NCBI RefSeq assembly: GCF_001704635.1
Contig: NZ_MAXF01000130.1
Location: 62,001-126,000 of the forward strand
Source of the DNA: Streptomyces sparsogenes
Lineage (GTDB): Bacteria; Actinomycetota; Actinomycetes; Streptomycetales; Streptomycetaceae
DNA: 64,000 bases
Reading direction: 5' to 3'
How positions within the stretch are numbered: the stretch's first letter is position 1; every line of letters starts with the position of its first letter. The notes beneath the pieces were generated by a model. It was not told where the DNA came from. It ran no database searches and saw nothing but the letters and a program-made list of their open reading frames with translations. Shown in pieces: positions 50,769 through 58,776 of this stretch. A program made the translations under genes and the position numbers.

Positions 50769-51929
50769 CTACGCGCCCCAGCCCGCCTGCGTGCCGCCCA
50801 CTCGCTCGGCCACGATCTTCTCCGCCCACCCGGAGGCCCGGTACGCCGCCATCGGGTCGGGGTCGATCCCCAGCTCCTCCCGGACCTCGGCGAGGAGCGG
50901 CCGTACGTCGGTGTTGTAGGCGTCCATGAGGACCGCGTTGGCGCCGAGGACATCGCCCGAGGCCTGCGCGGCGGCCAGCGCGTCGCGGTCCACCAAGAGC
51001 GCCTTCGCCGTCGCCTCCTGGACGTTCATGACCGAGCGGATGATCGCCGGGATCTTCGGCTCGATGTTGTGGCACTGGTCCAGCATGAACGCGACGCCCG
51101 AGTCCAGGCCGCCGCCGCGGACCACCTCGTACATGATCCGGAAGAGCTGGAAGGGGTCCGCCGCGCCGACCATGAGGTCGTCGTCGGCGTAGAAGCGGGA
51201 GTTGAAGTCGAACGCGCCGAGCCTCCCCTCCCGCAGCAGCAGCGCGACGATGAACTCGATGTTCGTGCCGGGCGCGTGGTGGCCGGTGTCCACGCAGACC
51301 TGGGCCTTGGGGCCGAGCTTGAGGCAGTGGGCGTAGGCCGTGCCCCAGTCCGGGACGTCGGTGGTGTAGAAGGCGGGCTCGAAGAACTTGTACTCCAGCA
51401 GCATCCGCTGGTCGTCGCCGAGCCGCTCGTAGACGGCCTGCAGGGCCTCGGCGAGCCGCTCCTGGCGGGCGGCGATGTCGTCCTGGCCGGGGTAGTTGGT
51501 GCCGTCGGAGAACCAGAGCTTGAGGTCGCGGGAGCCGGTCGCGTCCATGATGTCGACGCATTCGAGCAGGTGGGCGAGGGCCTTGCCGCGGATCTCGGGA
51601 TCAGGGTTGGTGACCGAGCCGAGTTTGTAGTCGTCGTCCTGGAACACGTTGGAGTTGATCGCGCCGAGTTTCAGCCCGCGCTCCTCGGCGTACTTGGCGA
51701 GCGCCCCGTAGTCGTCCACCTTGTCCCAGGGGATGTGCAGGGCGACGGTCGGGGCCACGCCGGTGGCGGCGTGCACCTGGGCGGCGTCGTCGAGCTTCTC
51801 CTGGGGGGTGCGCGGGACCCCGGGCTGGGTGAACACCTTGAAGCGGGTTCCGGAGTTGCCGTACGCCCATGACGGCGTCTCGACGGCCTGGGTCTTGAGG
51901 GCCGCCTTCACGGCCGAAAGGTCAGACAT
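50769..51929 (-). CDS. rhaI: L-rhamnose isomerase (RhaI type)
   Basis: A 386-residue TIM-barrel sugar isomerase that converts L-rhamnose to L-rhamnulose, of the RhaI kind known from Pseudomonas stutzeri and rhizobia, unrelated in sequence to E. coli RhaA. Motifs: HIPWDKVDDYGALAKYAEERGL, LKLWFSDGTNYPGQDD, LLEYKFFEPAFY, VCVDTGHHAPGTNIEFIV and FDFNSRFYADDDLMVG, which contain the metal-binding Glu, Asp and His residues. ATG 51929 has GAGGAG upstream. It is the first gene of the minus-strand arm, now separated from rhaEW by the TnpB element. Confidence 0.95.
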   Translation of the reverse strand: MSDLSAVKAALKTQAVETPSWAYGNSGTRFKVFTQPGVPRTPQEKLDDAAQVHAATGVAPTVALHIPWDKVDDYGALAKYAEERGLKLGAINSNVFQDDDYKLGSVTNPDPEIRGKALAHLLECVDIMDATGSRDLKLWFSDGTNYPGQDDIAARQERLAEALQAVYERLGDDQRMLLEYKFFEPAFYTTDVPDWGTAYAHCLKLGPKAQVCVDTGHHAPGTNIEFIVALLLREGRLGAFDFNSRFYADDDLMVGAADPFQLFRIMYEVVRGGGLDSGVAFMLDQCHNIEPKIPAIIRSVMNVQEATAKALLVDRDALAAAQASGDVLGANAVLMDAYNTDVRPLLAEVREELGIDPDPMAAYRASGWAEKIVAERVGGTQAGWGA

Positions 51930-51951
51930 ACGGTCTCCTCGAAGGCAACTA

Positions 51952-51963
51952 TGAAACGATTCA
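51952..51963. promoter_or_regulatory. LacI-type operator at the rhaI start site
   Basis: TGAAACGATTCA, a near-palindrome with central CG, overlaps the predicted rhaI transcription start, a position suited to repression by the LacI proteins of this cluster. Confidence 0.75.
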
Positions 51964-51968
51964 AGCGA

Positions 51969-51997
51969 CGCTAACCGTGCGGATGGTCACGCGTCAA
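51969..51997 (-). promoter_or_regulatory. rhaI promoter
   Basis: TTGACG (51992-51997), 17 bases, TTAGCG (51969-51974) on the minus strand. The LacI-type operator lies directly downstream. Confidence 0.75.
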
Positions 51998-52035
51998 GCA
52001 GCGGTGCGGCTCCGGGCCGGGGCTCCCCGATCACG

Positions 52036-52047
52036 AAAAACGATTCA
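52036..52047. promoter_or_regulatory. Second LacI-type operator in the rha divergent region
   Basis: AAAAACGATTCA differs from the rhaI operator at two positions. It lies midway between the two promoters. Confidence 0.5.
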
Positions 52048-52132
52048 ATCCAAAGCGCCTGGACCGTAGGGCCACCGGTCCTGGTGCGTCAAGAGGGGCC
52101 ACAACGACTTGGTGTACCCGGTGCATACCCCC

Positions 52133-52160
52133 TTGACGGTGGCAAATCGCCGGGTTAGCT
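52133..52160 (+). promoter_or_regulatory. Promoter of the rhaTPQS transporter operon
   Basis: TTGACG (52133-52138), 16 bases, TTAGCT (52155-52160). The divergent region 51930-52244 contains only promoters and operators; I see no gene in it. Confidence 0.65.
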
Positions 52161-52176
52161 TCCCGAAACCCGGCTT

Positions 52177-52188
52177 TGAAACATTTCA
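52177..52188. promoter_or_regulatory. LacI-type operator of the transporter operon
   Basis: TGAAACATTTCA is a near-perfect dyad related to the rhaI operator and lies just after the predicted transcription start. Confidence 0.7.
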
Positions 52189-52244
52189 TTTACGCGGAGC
52201 CGGAAGGCCGCTCTCGTGGCAAGGAAGCAAGGAGACCCCACACC

Positions 52245-53774
52245 GTGAGCCAGGCTGTTCCGACCGGAGTTCCGGTCCTCGCCCTCAAGGGGGTGAACAA
52301 ATCCTTCGGCGCCGTCCGCGCCCTGCGGGACGTCTCCCTCGAGCTGTTCCCCGGCGAGGCGCACGCCCTCGCCGGCGAGAACGGCGCCGGCAAGTCCACG
52401 CTCATCAAGACGCTCGCCGGGGTGCACCGCCCCGACTCCGGGCAGGTGCTGCTCGACGGCGCGCCGGTGGTCTTCCACGGCCCCGCCGACGCCCGCGACG
52501 CGGGCATCGCCGTCATCTACCAGGAGCCCACGCTCTTCCCCGACCTGTCGATCGCCGAGAACATCTTCATGGGCCGCCAGCCCCGGCGGCGGCTCGGCCG
52601 GATCGACCACAAGGCGGTGCGCGCCGCGACGGCCGCGCTGATGGGGCGGCTCGGCGTGGCCCTCGATCCCGACCGGCCCGCCCGCGGGCTGTCCATCGCC
52701 GACCAGCAGATCGTGGAGATCGCCAAGGCGCTCTCCTTCGACGCCCGGGTGCTGATCATGGACGAGCCGACCGCCGCCCTCACCGGCAGCGAGACGGCCC
52801 GGCTGTTCTCGGTCGTGGAGGCGCTGCGCGCCGAGGGCGCGGCGGTGCTGTTCATCTCGCACCGGCTGGAGGAGATCTTCCGGCTCTGCCAGCGCGTGAC
52901 CACCCTGCGGGACGGCCGCTGGGTGGCCTCCGAGCCGCTGGCGGGCCTCACCGAGGACGACCTGGTGCGCCGCATGGTGGGCCGGGACCTGGACGAGCTG
53001 TATCCCAAGCAGGACACCCGGGTCGGCGAGACGGCGCTGTCCGTGCGGCGGCTGACCCGCGAGGGCGTGTTCCGGGACGTGTCCTTCGACGTGCGCCGCG
53101 GCGAGATCGTCGCGCTGGCCGGGCTGGTCGGCGCGGGGCGCACCGAGGTGGCCCAGGCCACCTTCGGCGTGGACCGGGCGGACGCGGGCGAGGTGCGGGT
53201 GGGCGGGAAGCCGCTGCGGCCCGGCTCGCCCAGCGCCGCGATGGCCGCCGGGCTCGCGCTCGTACCCGAGGACCGGCGGCAGCGCGGGCTGGTCATGGAG
53301 ATGTCCATCGAACGGAACATCGGGCTCACCGGACTTGACCGGATCAGCGGCAAGGGGCTCGTCAAGCGGGCCCTGGAGCGGGGCCGGGCCGCCGACTGGG
53401 CCGTCAGGCTGCGGCTCAAGTACGGCAGGCTGAGCGATCAGGTCGGTGTGCTGTCGGGCGGCAACCAGCAGAAGGTGGTGCTCGCCAAGTGGCTGGCCAC
53501 CGACCCGGCGGTGCTCATCGTCGACGAACCGACGCGCGGCATCGACGTCGGCACCAAGGCCGAGGTGCACCGGCTGCTGTCCTCGCTGGCCGCCGAGGGG
53601 CTCGCGGTGCTGATGATCTCCTCCGACCTGCCCGAGGTGCTGGGCATGGCCGACCGGGTCCTGGTGATGCACGAGGGCCGGCTGGTCGCGGAACTCCCGC
53701 GCGCCGAGGCCACCGAGGAGTCCGTCATGGCCGCCGCGACCGGCCGTACCGGCGAGGGGAGGGCCGCGGCATGA
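52245..53774 (+). CDS. rhaT: Rhamnose ABC transporter ATP-binding protein
   Basis: A 509-residue double ATPase of the CUT2 (RbsA-like) group. First half: Walker A GENGAGKSTLIKTLAG (near 46), signature LSIADQQIVEIAKAL, Walker B VLIMDEPTAAL. Second half: degenerate Walker A (AGLVGAGRTEVAQ), signature LSGGNQQKVVLAKWL, VLIVDEPTRGID. The degenerate second site is normal for CUT2 ATPases. GTG 52245 has AAGGAG upstream. First gene of the transporter operon; naming follows rhizobial rhaT. Confidence 0.9.
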   Translation: MSQAVPTGVPVLALKGVNKSFGAVRALRDVSLELFPGEAHALAGENGAGKSTLIKTLAGVHRPDSGQVLLDGAPVVFHGPADARDAGIAVIYQEPTLFPDLSIAENIFMGRQPRRRLGRIDHKAVRAATAALMGRLGVALDPDRPARGLSIADQQIVEIAKALSFDARVLIMDEPTAALTGSETARLFSVVEALRAEGAAVLFISHRLEEIFRLCQRVTTLRDGRWVASEPLAGLTEDDLVRRMVGRDLDELYPKQDTRVGETALSVRRLTREGVFRDVSFDVRRGEIVALAGLVGAGRTEVAQATFGVDRADAGEVRVGGKPLRPGSPSAAMAAGLALVPEDRRQRGLVMEMSIERNIGLTGLDRISGKGLVKRALERGRAADWAVRLRLKYGRLSDQVGVLSGGNQQKVVLAKWLATDPAVLIVDEPTRGIDVGTKAEVHRLLSSLAAEGLAVLMISSDLPEVLGMADRVLVMHEGRLVAELPRAEATEESVMAAATGRTGEGRAAA

Positions 53775-54805
53775 CGGCCACCATCGACAAGCCCACGGCC
53801 CCGGCCGAGGCGGGCCGCTCTGCGCGCTCCCTGGTCGACACCGTCTTCCGCGCCCGCGAGATCAGCATCGCCGGCGCCCTGGTGCTCCTGGTGCTCTTCA
53901 CCTGGATCGCCGAGCCCCGCTTCCTGGGCGGCCAGGGCGTCAAGGACCTGCTGCTCAACGCCGCGATCCTGGTGCTGCTCGCCGTCGGGCAGTCCGTGGT
54001 CGTGGTCACCCGCAACATCGACCTGTCGGTCGGCTCCGTGGTCGGGCTCTCCGCCTTCGCCTGCGGGAAGTTCGTGTCCGGCACGGACCACGGCCCGCTG
54101 CTGGTGGCCCTGCTGGGGATCGCGGTCGGCGCGGCCTGCGGCCTGGTCAGCGGCTCGCTCGTCAGCTTCGGGAAGGTGCCCGCGCTGGTGGTGACCCTCG
54201 GGATGCTCTACATCATCCAGGGTGTCGACTACTGGTGGGCGGAGGGCGAGCAGATCAACGCCGCCGATGTGCCGCAGTCCGTGCTGGACCTCGGCAGCGG
54301 CAGCGTGCTGGGCATCCCGTATCTGCCGCTGATCTCCTTCGCCGTGCTCGCCGCGACCGCGTACTTCCTGCGCACCTACCGCAGCGGCCGCGAGCTGTAC
54401 GCCATCGGCTCCAGCCCGGAGGCCGCCCGGCTGGCCGGGGTGCCGATCCGCCGCCGGGTGCTGGGCGCGTACGTCTTCTCCGGCGCCGTCGCCGGCTTCG
54501 CGGGCTCGCTGTGGCTGGCCCGCTTCGGCACCGTCGTCGCGGACAACGCGCACGGCTGGGAGCTGACCGTGGTCAGCGCGGTCGTGGTCGGCGGCGTCGC
54601 CATCGTCGGCGGCACCGGCACGGTGTGGGGCGCGGCGCTGGGCGCGCTGCTGCTCACCACCATCGGCAGCGCCCTGTCCGTGCTGAAGGTCGACTCCTTC
54701 TGGGAGGACGCCATCGCCGGCGCCCTGCTGCTGGCCGCGATCAGCGTGGACCGGATCGTCAATGTGCGCATGACCCGCGCGCTGAGGAAGAGGAGCGCCC
54801 GATGA
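53771..54805 (+). CDS. rhaP: Rhamnose ABC transporter permease 1
   Basis: A 344-residue RbsC-like permease with about nine membrane helices. Family motifs: VTRNIDLSVGSVVGLSAFACG, PALVVTLGMLYIIQGV, GSSPEAARLAGVPIRRRVLGAYVFSGAVAG (contact loop to the ATPase) and VVGGVAIVGGTGTVWGAALGALLL. ATG 53771 overlaps the rhaT stop by four bases. It pairs with the next gene to form the membrane channel. Confidence 0.92.
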   Translation: MTATIDKPTAPAEAGRSARSLVDTVFRAREISIAGALVLLVLFTWIAEPRFLGGQGVKDLLLNAAILVLLAVGQSVVVVTRNIDLSVGSVVGLSAFACGKFVSGTDHGPLLVALLGIAVGAACGLVSGSLVSFGKVPALVVTLGMLYIIQGVDYWWAEGEQINAADVPQSVLDLGSGSVLGIPYLPLISFAVLAATAYFLRTYRSGRELYAIGSSPEAARLAGVPIRRRVLGAYVFSGAVAGFAGSLWLARFGTVVADNAHGWELTVVSAVVVGGVAIVGGTGTVWGAALGALLLTTIGSALSVLKVDSFWEDAIAGALLLAAISVDRIVNVRMTRALRKRSAR

Positions 54806-55791
54806 GGCTGCTGCGCACGGGGCTGCGCTGGGACACCGCGGTGGGCGTGCTGCTGGTGGCGGTCTTCGTCACGGGCCTCGGCACCACCGATGGCTTCGCG
54901 AGCCGCGACAACCTGGCCTTCGCCTTCAACGACATCGCCGAGGTGGCGCTGATGGCGCTGCCCATGACGCTGCTGGTGGTCGCCGGGCAGGTGGATCTGT
55001 CGGTGGCCTCGATGCTGGGGCTGAGCAGCGCCCTCACCGGCCAGCTGTGGGACTCAGGCTGGGCCTTCGAGACGATCGTGCCCGTGGTGCTGCTGGTCGG
55101 CGTGGCCGGCGGCCTGCTCAACGGCTGGCTGGTCACCAAGGTCGGACTGCCCTCGCTCGCCGTCACCATCGGCACCCTCGCCCTCTACCGGGGCCTGGCC
55201 TCCGTGGTGCTCGGGTCCAACGCCATCACCGACTTCCCCGAGAACTACGCCGCGTGGGCGGTGGACACCACCACCGTCCCCGGCACCTTCATCACCTATC
55301 CGGTGGCGCTGTTCATCGTGCTGGCCGTCGTCGCCGCGGTGGTGCTGCACGCGACGGGCCTGGGCCGGTCGCTGTTCGCCATCGGCGCCCAGGAGGACGC
55401 CGCGTACTACGCCGGCATCCGCGTGGGGCGCATCAAGCTCGCCCTGTTCGTGGTCACCGGGCTGGTGTCCGCCTTCGCGGGCGTGGTGTTCACCCTGCGC
55501 TACGGCAGCGCCCGCGCCGACAACGGCCAGGGCTTCGAGATGCTGGTCATCGCCTCCGTCCTGCTCGGCGGCATCGACTTCGACGGCGGGAAGGGCACCC
55601 TCTTCGGCGCGGTCGCCGGAGTGCTGCTCATCGGCGTCCTGAAGAACCTGCTGACCCTCAACGACGTGGCCAACGAGGTCCAGGTGATCGTCACCGGGCT
55701 GCTGCTGGTGGCGTCCGTCCTCACCCCCCGCCTGATCTCCACCGTCGGCGAGTGGCGCCACCGCAGAGCCGCCGCCACCTCCTCGAACTGA
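54802..55791 (+). CDS. rhaQ: Rhamnose ABC transporter permease 2
   Basis: A 329-residue RbsC-like permease: VVAGQVDLSVASMLGLSSALTG, PSLAVTIGTLALYRGLA, GAQEDAAYYAGIRVGRIKLALFVVTGLVSAFAG and VLLGGIDFDGGKGTLFGAVAGVLLIG. ATG 54802 overlaps the rhaP stop by four bases. CUT2 systems with two different permeases are the norm for rhamnose import. Confidence 0.92.
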   Translation: MRLLRTGLRWDTAVGVLLVAVFVTGLGTTDGFASRDNLAFAFNDIAEVALMALPMTLLVVAGQVDLSVASMLGLSSALTGQLWDSGWAFETIVPVVLLVGVAGGLLNGWLVTKVGLPSLAVTIGTLALYRGLASVVLGSNAITDFPENYAAWAVDTTTVPGTFITYPVALFIVLAVVAAVVLHATGLGRSLFAIGAQEDAAYYAGIRVGRIKLALFVVTGLVSAFAGVVFTLRYGSARADNGQGFEMLVIASVLLGGIDFDGGKGTLFGAVAGVLLIGVLKNLLTLNDVANEVQVIVTGLLLVASVLTPRLISTVGEWRHRRAAATSSN

Positions 55792-55833
55792 CGCCCCGGC
55801 GCACCACCTCCCCCTTCCCCGAAAGGTCTCCCC

Positions 55834-56925
55834 ATGTTCCTCCGCACGTCCTCCCGGCGCCGCGCCGCGGCGACCCTCGCCACGGCCTGTGCCCTGGCCG
55901 TCACCCTCGCGGGATGCGGCGGCACCACCAAGAAGGACTCCGACCACAACAGCGGCGGTGGCGCCAAGGCCACGGACGCCAAGGCCGACCCCGGCGCCCC
56001 GCTGAAGAAGGGGCTCAAGCTCGCCTTCCTGCCCAAGCAGATCAACAACCCGTACGAGAAGATCGTCGACGACGCGGGCATCGCCGCCGCCAAGGAGTTC
56101 AGCGGCGAGGGCAAGGAGGTCGGCCCCTCCGACGCCAGCGCCTCCTCCCAGGTCTCGTACATCAACACCCTCATCCAGCAGCGGCAGGACGCCATCCTGA
56201 TCGCCGCCAACGACCCCAACGCGGTGTGCGGCCCCCTCAAGCAGGCCATGAAGAAGGACATCAAGGTCGTGGCCTACGACTCGGACACGGCCAAGGACTG
56301 CCGCCAGCTGTTCATCAACCAGGCCAGCTCCGAGGAGATCGGCCGCAGCCAGGTCCAGCACATCGCCGAACAGCTCGACTACAAGGGCGAGATCGCCATT
56401 CTCTCGGCCACCCAGAACGCGACCAACCAGAACACCTGGATCGAGTTCATGAAGGACGAGCTGAAGAAGCCCAAGTACAAGAACATGAAGCTGGTCAAGA
56501 CCGCCTACGGCGACGACGACGACCAGAAGTCCTTCCAGGAGACCCAGGGCCTGCTGAAGGCCTACCCCGACCTGAAGGGCATCATCTCGCCCACCACCGT
56601 CGGCATCGCCGCGGCCGCCCGCTACATCAGCGGCTCCTCCTACAAGGGCAAGGTCGTCATCAACGGCCTCGGCACGCCCAACCAGATGCGCAAGTACGTC
56701 AAGGACGGCACCGTCGAGCAGTTCTCCCTGTGGGACCCGAAGAAGCTCGGCTACCTCGGCTCGTACGCGGCGGCGGCACTCGCCTCCGGGCAGATCACCG
56801 GCGCGGAGGGCGAGAAGTTCAAGGCCGGCAAGCTCGGCCAGTACACGATCGGCAAGGACGGCGAGGTCATCCTCGGGCCGCCCACCGTCTTCGACAAGAA
56901 CAACATCGACGACTTCGACTTCTGA
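55834..56925 (+). CDS. rhaS: Rhamnose ABC transporter substrate-binding lipoprotein
   Basis: A 363-residue lipoprotein. Signal peptide with lipobox LAGC (Cys near residue 28) after RRRAAATLATACALAVT, then a short disordered linker and a periplasmic-binding-protein fold of the ribose/rhamnose type: KLAFLPKQINNPYEKIVDDAG, DAILIAANDPNAVCGPLKQAM and VVAYDSDTAKDCRQLFINQA, the last two in positions that contact sugar. It captures rhamnose outside the membrane and delivers it to RhaPQT. Confidence 0.93.
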   Translation: MFLRTSSRRRAAATLATACALAVTLAGCGGTTKKDSDHNSGGGAKATDAKADPGAPLKKGLKLAFLPKQINNPYEKIVDDAGIAAAKEFSGEGKEVGPSDASASSQVSYINTLIQQRQDAILIAANDPNAVCGPLKQAMKKDIKVVAYDSDTAKDCRQLFINQASSEEIGRSQVQHIAEQLDYKGEIAILSATQNATNQNTWIEFMKDELKKPKYKNMKLVKTAYGDDDDQKSFQETQGLLKAYPDLKGIISPTTVGIAAAARYISGSSYKGKVVINGLGTPNQMRKYVKDGTVEQFSLWDPKKLGYLGSYAAAALASGQITGAEGEKFKAGKLGQYTIGKDGEVILGPPTVFDKNNIDDFDF

Positions 56926-56936
56926 GGCGGCCCGGC

Positions 56937-57257
56937 ATGCAGCGCGTCTGCTTCCTGCTGAAGGTCCGCCAGGACCGGCTCGCGGAGTACCGCGAGCGCC
57001 ACGCCGCCGTCTGGCCCGAGATGCTCGAGGCCCTGTCCGCCGCCGGCTGGCACAACTACTCGCTCTTCCTGCGCGAGGACGGACTGCTGGTCGGCTACCT
57101 GGAGACGGAGGACTTCGCCGCGGCCCGGGCCGCCATGGACGGGACCGACGTCAACGCCCGGTGGCAGGCCGAGATGGCGGACTTCTTCGAGGCGCTGGAC
57201 GGCGCGAAGCCGGACGAGGCGATGAAGCCGCTGACAGAGGTCTTCCACCTCGCGTAG
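56937..57257 (+). CDS. rhaM: L-rhamnose mutarotase
   Basis: A 106-residue enzyme that interconverts the alpha and beta anomers of L-rhamnose. The RhaM/RhaU fold signature is clear: MQRVCFLLKVRQDRLAEYRE, HAAVWPEMLEALSAAGWHNYSLFLRED, LVGYLETEDFAAARAAM and the C-terminal PLTEVFHL. His and Tyr residues in these motifs form the active site. ATG 56937 lies 11 bases after the rhaS stop. Also called RhaU in rhizobia. Confidence 0.94.
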   Translation: MQRVCFLLKVRQDRLAEYRERHAAVWPEMLEALSAAGWHNYSLFLREDGLLVGYLETEDFAAARAAMDGTDVNARWQAEMADFFEALDGAKPDEAMKPLTEVFHLA

Positions 57258-57351
57258 CCCCGGGGGCCGGGGACCGCCTCTCCCCGGGCGGCCCCCGAAC
57301 CCGCGGCGCGGCCGCCACCGGACAAGGAACCGACGACACGAAGGACCCGTC

Positions 57352-58776
57352 ATGAACGCACGCACCCCCGCCGTCGCCCGCAAGCCGAAGATCGGGCTGG
57401 TCGCGGGCGGACTCGGGGCGTACTGGCCCCAGTTCCCCGACCTGCTGCCGCAGCTGCGCCGCTCCGCGGAGCGGGTCACCGAGCGCATGCGGGAGTTCGA
57501 CGCCGAGGTCGTCGACGTGGGCTTCATCTCCGACGCCCAGGAGGGCGCGGTGGCCGCCGAGAAACTCCGCGCCGCCGACTGCGACCTCATCGTCGGCTTC
57601 CTCACCACCTACATGACCGCCACCATGCTGGTCCCCATCGCCCAGCGCAGCGGCGCCCCCGTCCTGCTGATCAACCTCCAGCCCACCGAGGCCATGGACC
57701 ACGCGTCCTTCGACACCGGCGCCTGGCTCGCCTACTGCGGCGCGTGTCCGCTGCCCGAGATGGCGAACGCCTTCGAACGGGTCGGCGTCCCCTTCCGCTC
57801 GGTGTCCGGGTATCTGGAGGACCAGCGGGCCTGGGACCGCATCGGCCGCTGGATCCGGGCCGCCGGGGTGCGGTCCGTGCTGCGCCACGGGCGCCACGGG
57901 CTGATGGGCCACCTGTACCCGGGGATGTACGACGTGTCCACCGACCTCACCATGGTCACCGGCAATCTCGGCGGCCATGTGGAGGTGCTGGAGTTCGACG
58001 ACCTGCGGGTGCGCGTCCAGCAGGTCGAGGACGACGAGGTCGAGGCGAAGCTGGCCGAGACCCGCCAGGTGTTCGAGCTCGCCGACTCCGTCGTCGAGGA
58101 GGACCTGACCTGGGCGGCCCGGGTGGCCGTCGGCCTGGATCGGCTGGTGGCCGACTTCGACCTGGACTCGCTGGCGTACTACCACCGGGGACTGGACGGC
58201 GAGATCCACGAGAAGCTGGGCGCGGGCATGATCCTCGGCTCCTCGCTGCTCACCGCCCGCGGCGTCCCGGCGGCCGGCGAGTACGAGCTGCGCACCTCGC
58301 TGGCCATGCTGATCTGCGACCGGTTCGGCGCCGGCGGCTCCTTCACCGAGCTGCAGGCGCTCAACTTCCGGGACGCGGTGGTCGAGATGGGCCACGACGG
58401 GCCCGGCCATCTGGCCATCAGCGAACGCAAGCCGCTGCTGCGCGGCCTCGGCGTCTACCACGGGAAGCGCGGCTGGGGCGTGTCCGTCGAGTTCGACGTC
58501 CGGCACGGCCCGGTCACCCTGGTGGGACTCGGCCAGACCCGGGACGGCCGCTACAAGATCGTCGCCTCCGAGGGCGAGGTGGTCGGCGGCCCGCTGCTGC
58601 GGATCGGCAACACCACCTCGCGCGTCGACTTCGGCTGTGACCCGGGGGAGTGGACCGACGCCTGGAGCGCGAGCGGCGTCGCCCACCACTGGGCGCTGGC
58701 CACCGGCCGGCTGCTGCCCGAGCTGCGCGCCCTGGCCGACCTCACCGGCCTGGAGCTTGTGGAAGTCGCCGCTTGA
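57352..58776 (+). CDS. AraA/FucI-fold sugar isomerase
   Basis: A 474-residue protein of the L-arabinose/L-fucose isomerase superfamily. Motifs: KIGLVAGGLGAYWPQFPDLL, CDLIVGFLTTYMTATMLVPIAQ, GLMGHLYPGMYDVSTDLTMV and, in the C-terminal half, AISERKPLLRGLGVYHGKRG, all typical of the fold; putative metal ligands (Glu, Asp, His) lie in the middle and C-terminal parts. The substrate is not clear. A separate rhamnose isomerase (rhaI) is present, so this enzyme probably acts on a second deoxysugar or aldose imported by the same transporter. ATG 57352 has GAAGGA upstream. Confidence 0.82.
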   Translation: MNARTPAVARKPKIGLVAGGLGAYWPQFPDLLPQLRRSAERVTERMREFDAEVVDVGFISDAQEGAVAAEKLRAADCDLIVGFLTTYMTATMLVPIAQRSGAPVLLINLQPTEAMDHASFDTGAWLAYCGACPLPEMANAFERVGVPFRSVSGYLEDQRAWDRIGRWIRAAGVRSVLRHGRHGLMGHLYPGMYDVSTDLTMVTGNLGGHVEVLEFDDLRVRVQQVEDDEVEAKLAETRQVFELADSVVEEDLTWAARVAVGLDRLVADFDLDSLAYYHRGLDGEIHEKLGAGMILGSSLLTARGVPAAGEYELRTSLAMLICDRFGAGGSFTELQALNFRDAVVEMGHDGPGHLAISERKPLLRGLGVYHGKRGWGVSVEFDVRHGPVTLVGLGQTRDGRYKIVASEGEVVGGPLLRIGNTTSRVDFGCDPGEWTDAWSASGVAHHWALATGRLLPELRALADLTGLELVEVAA

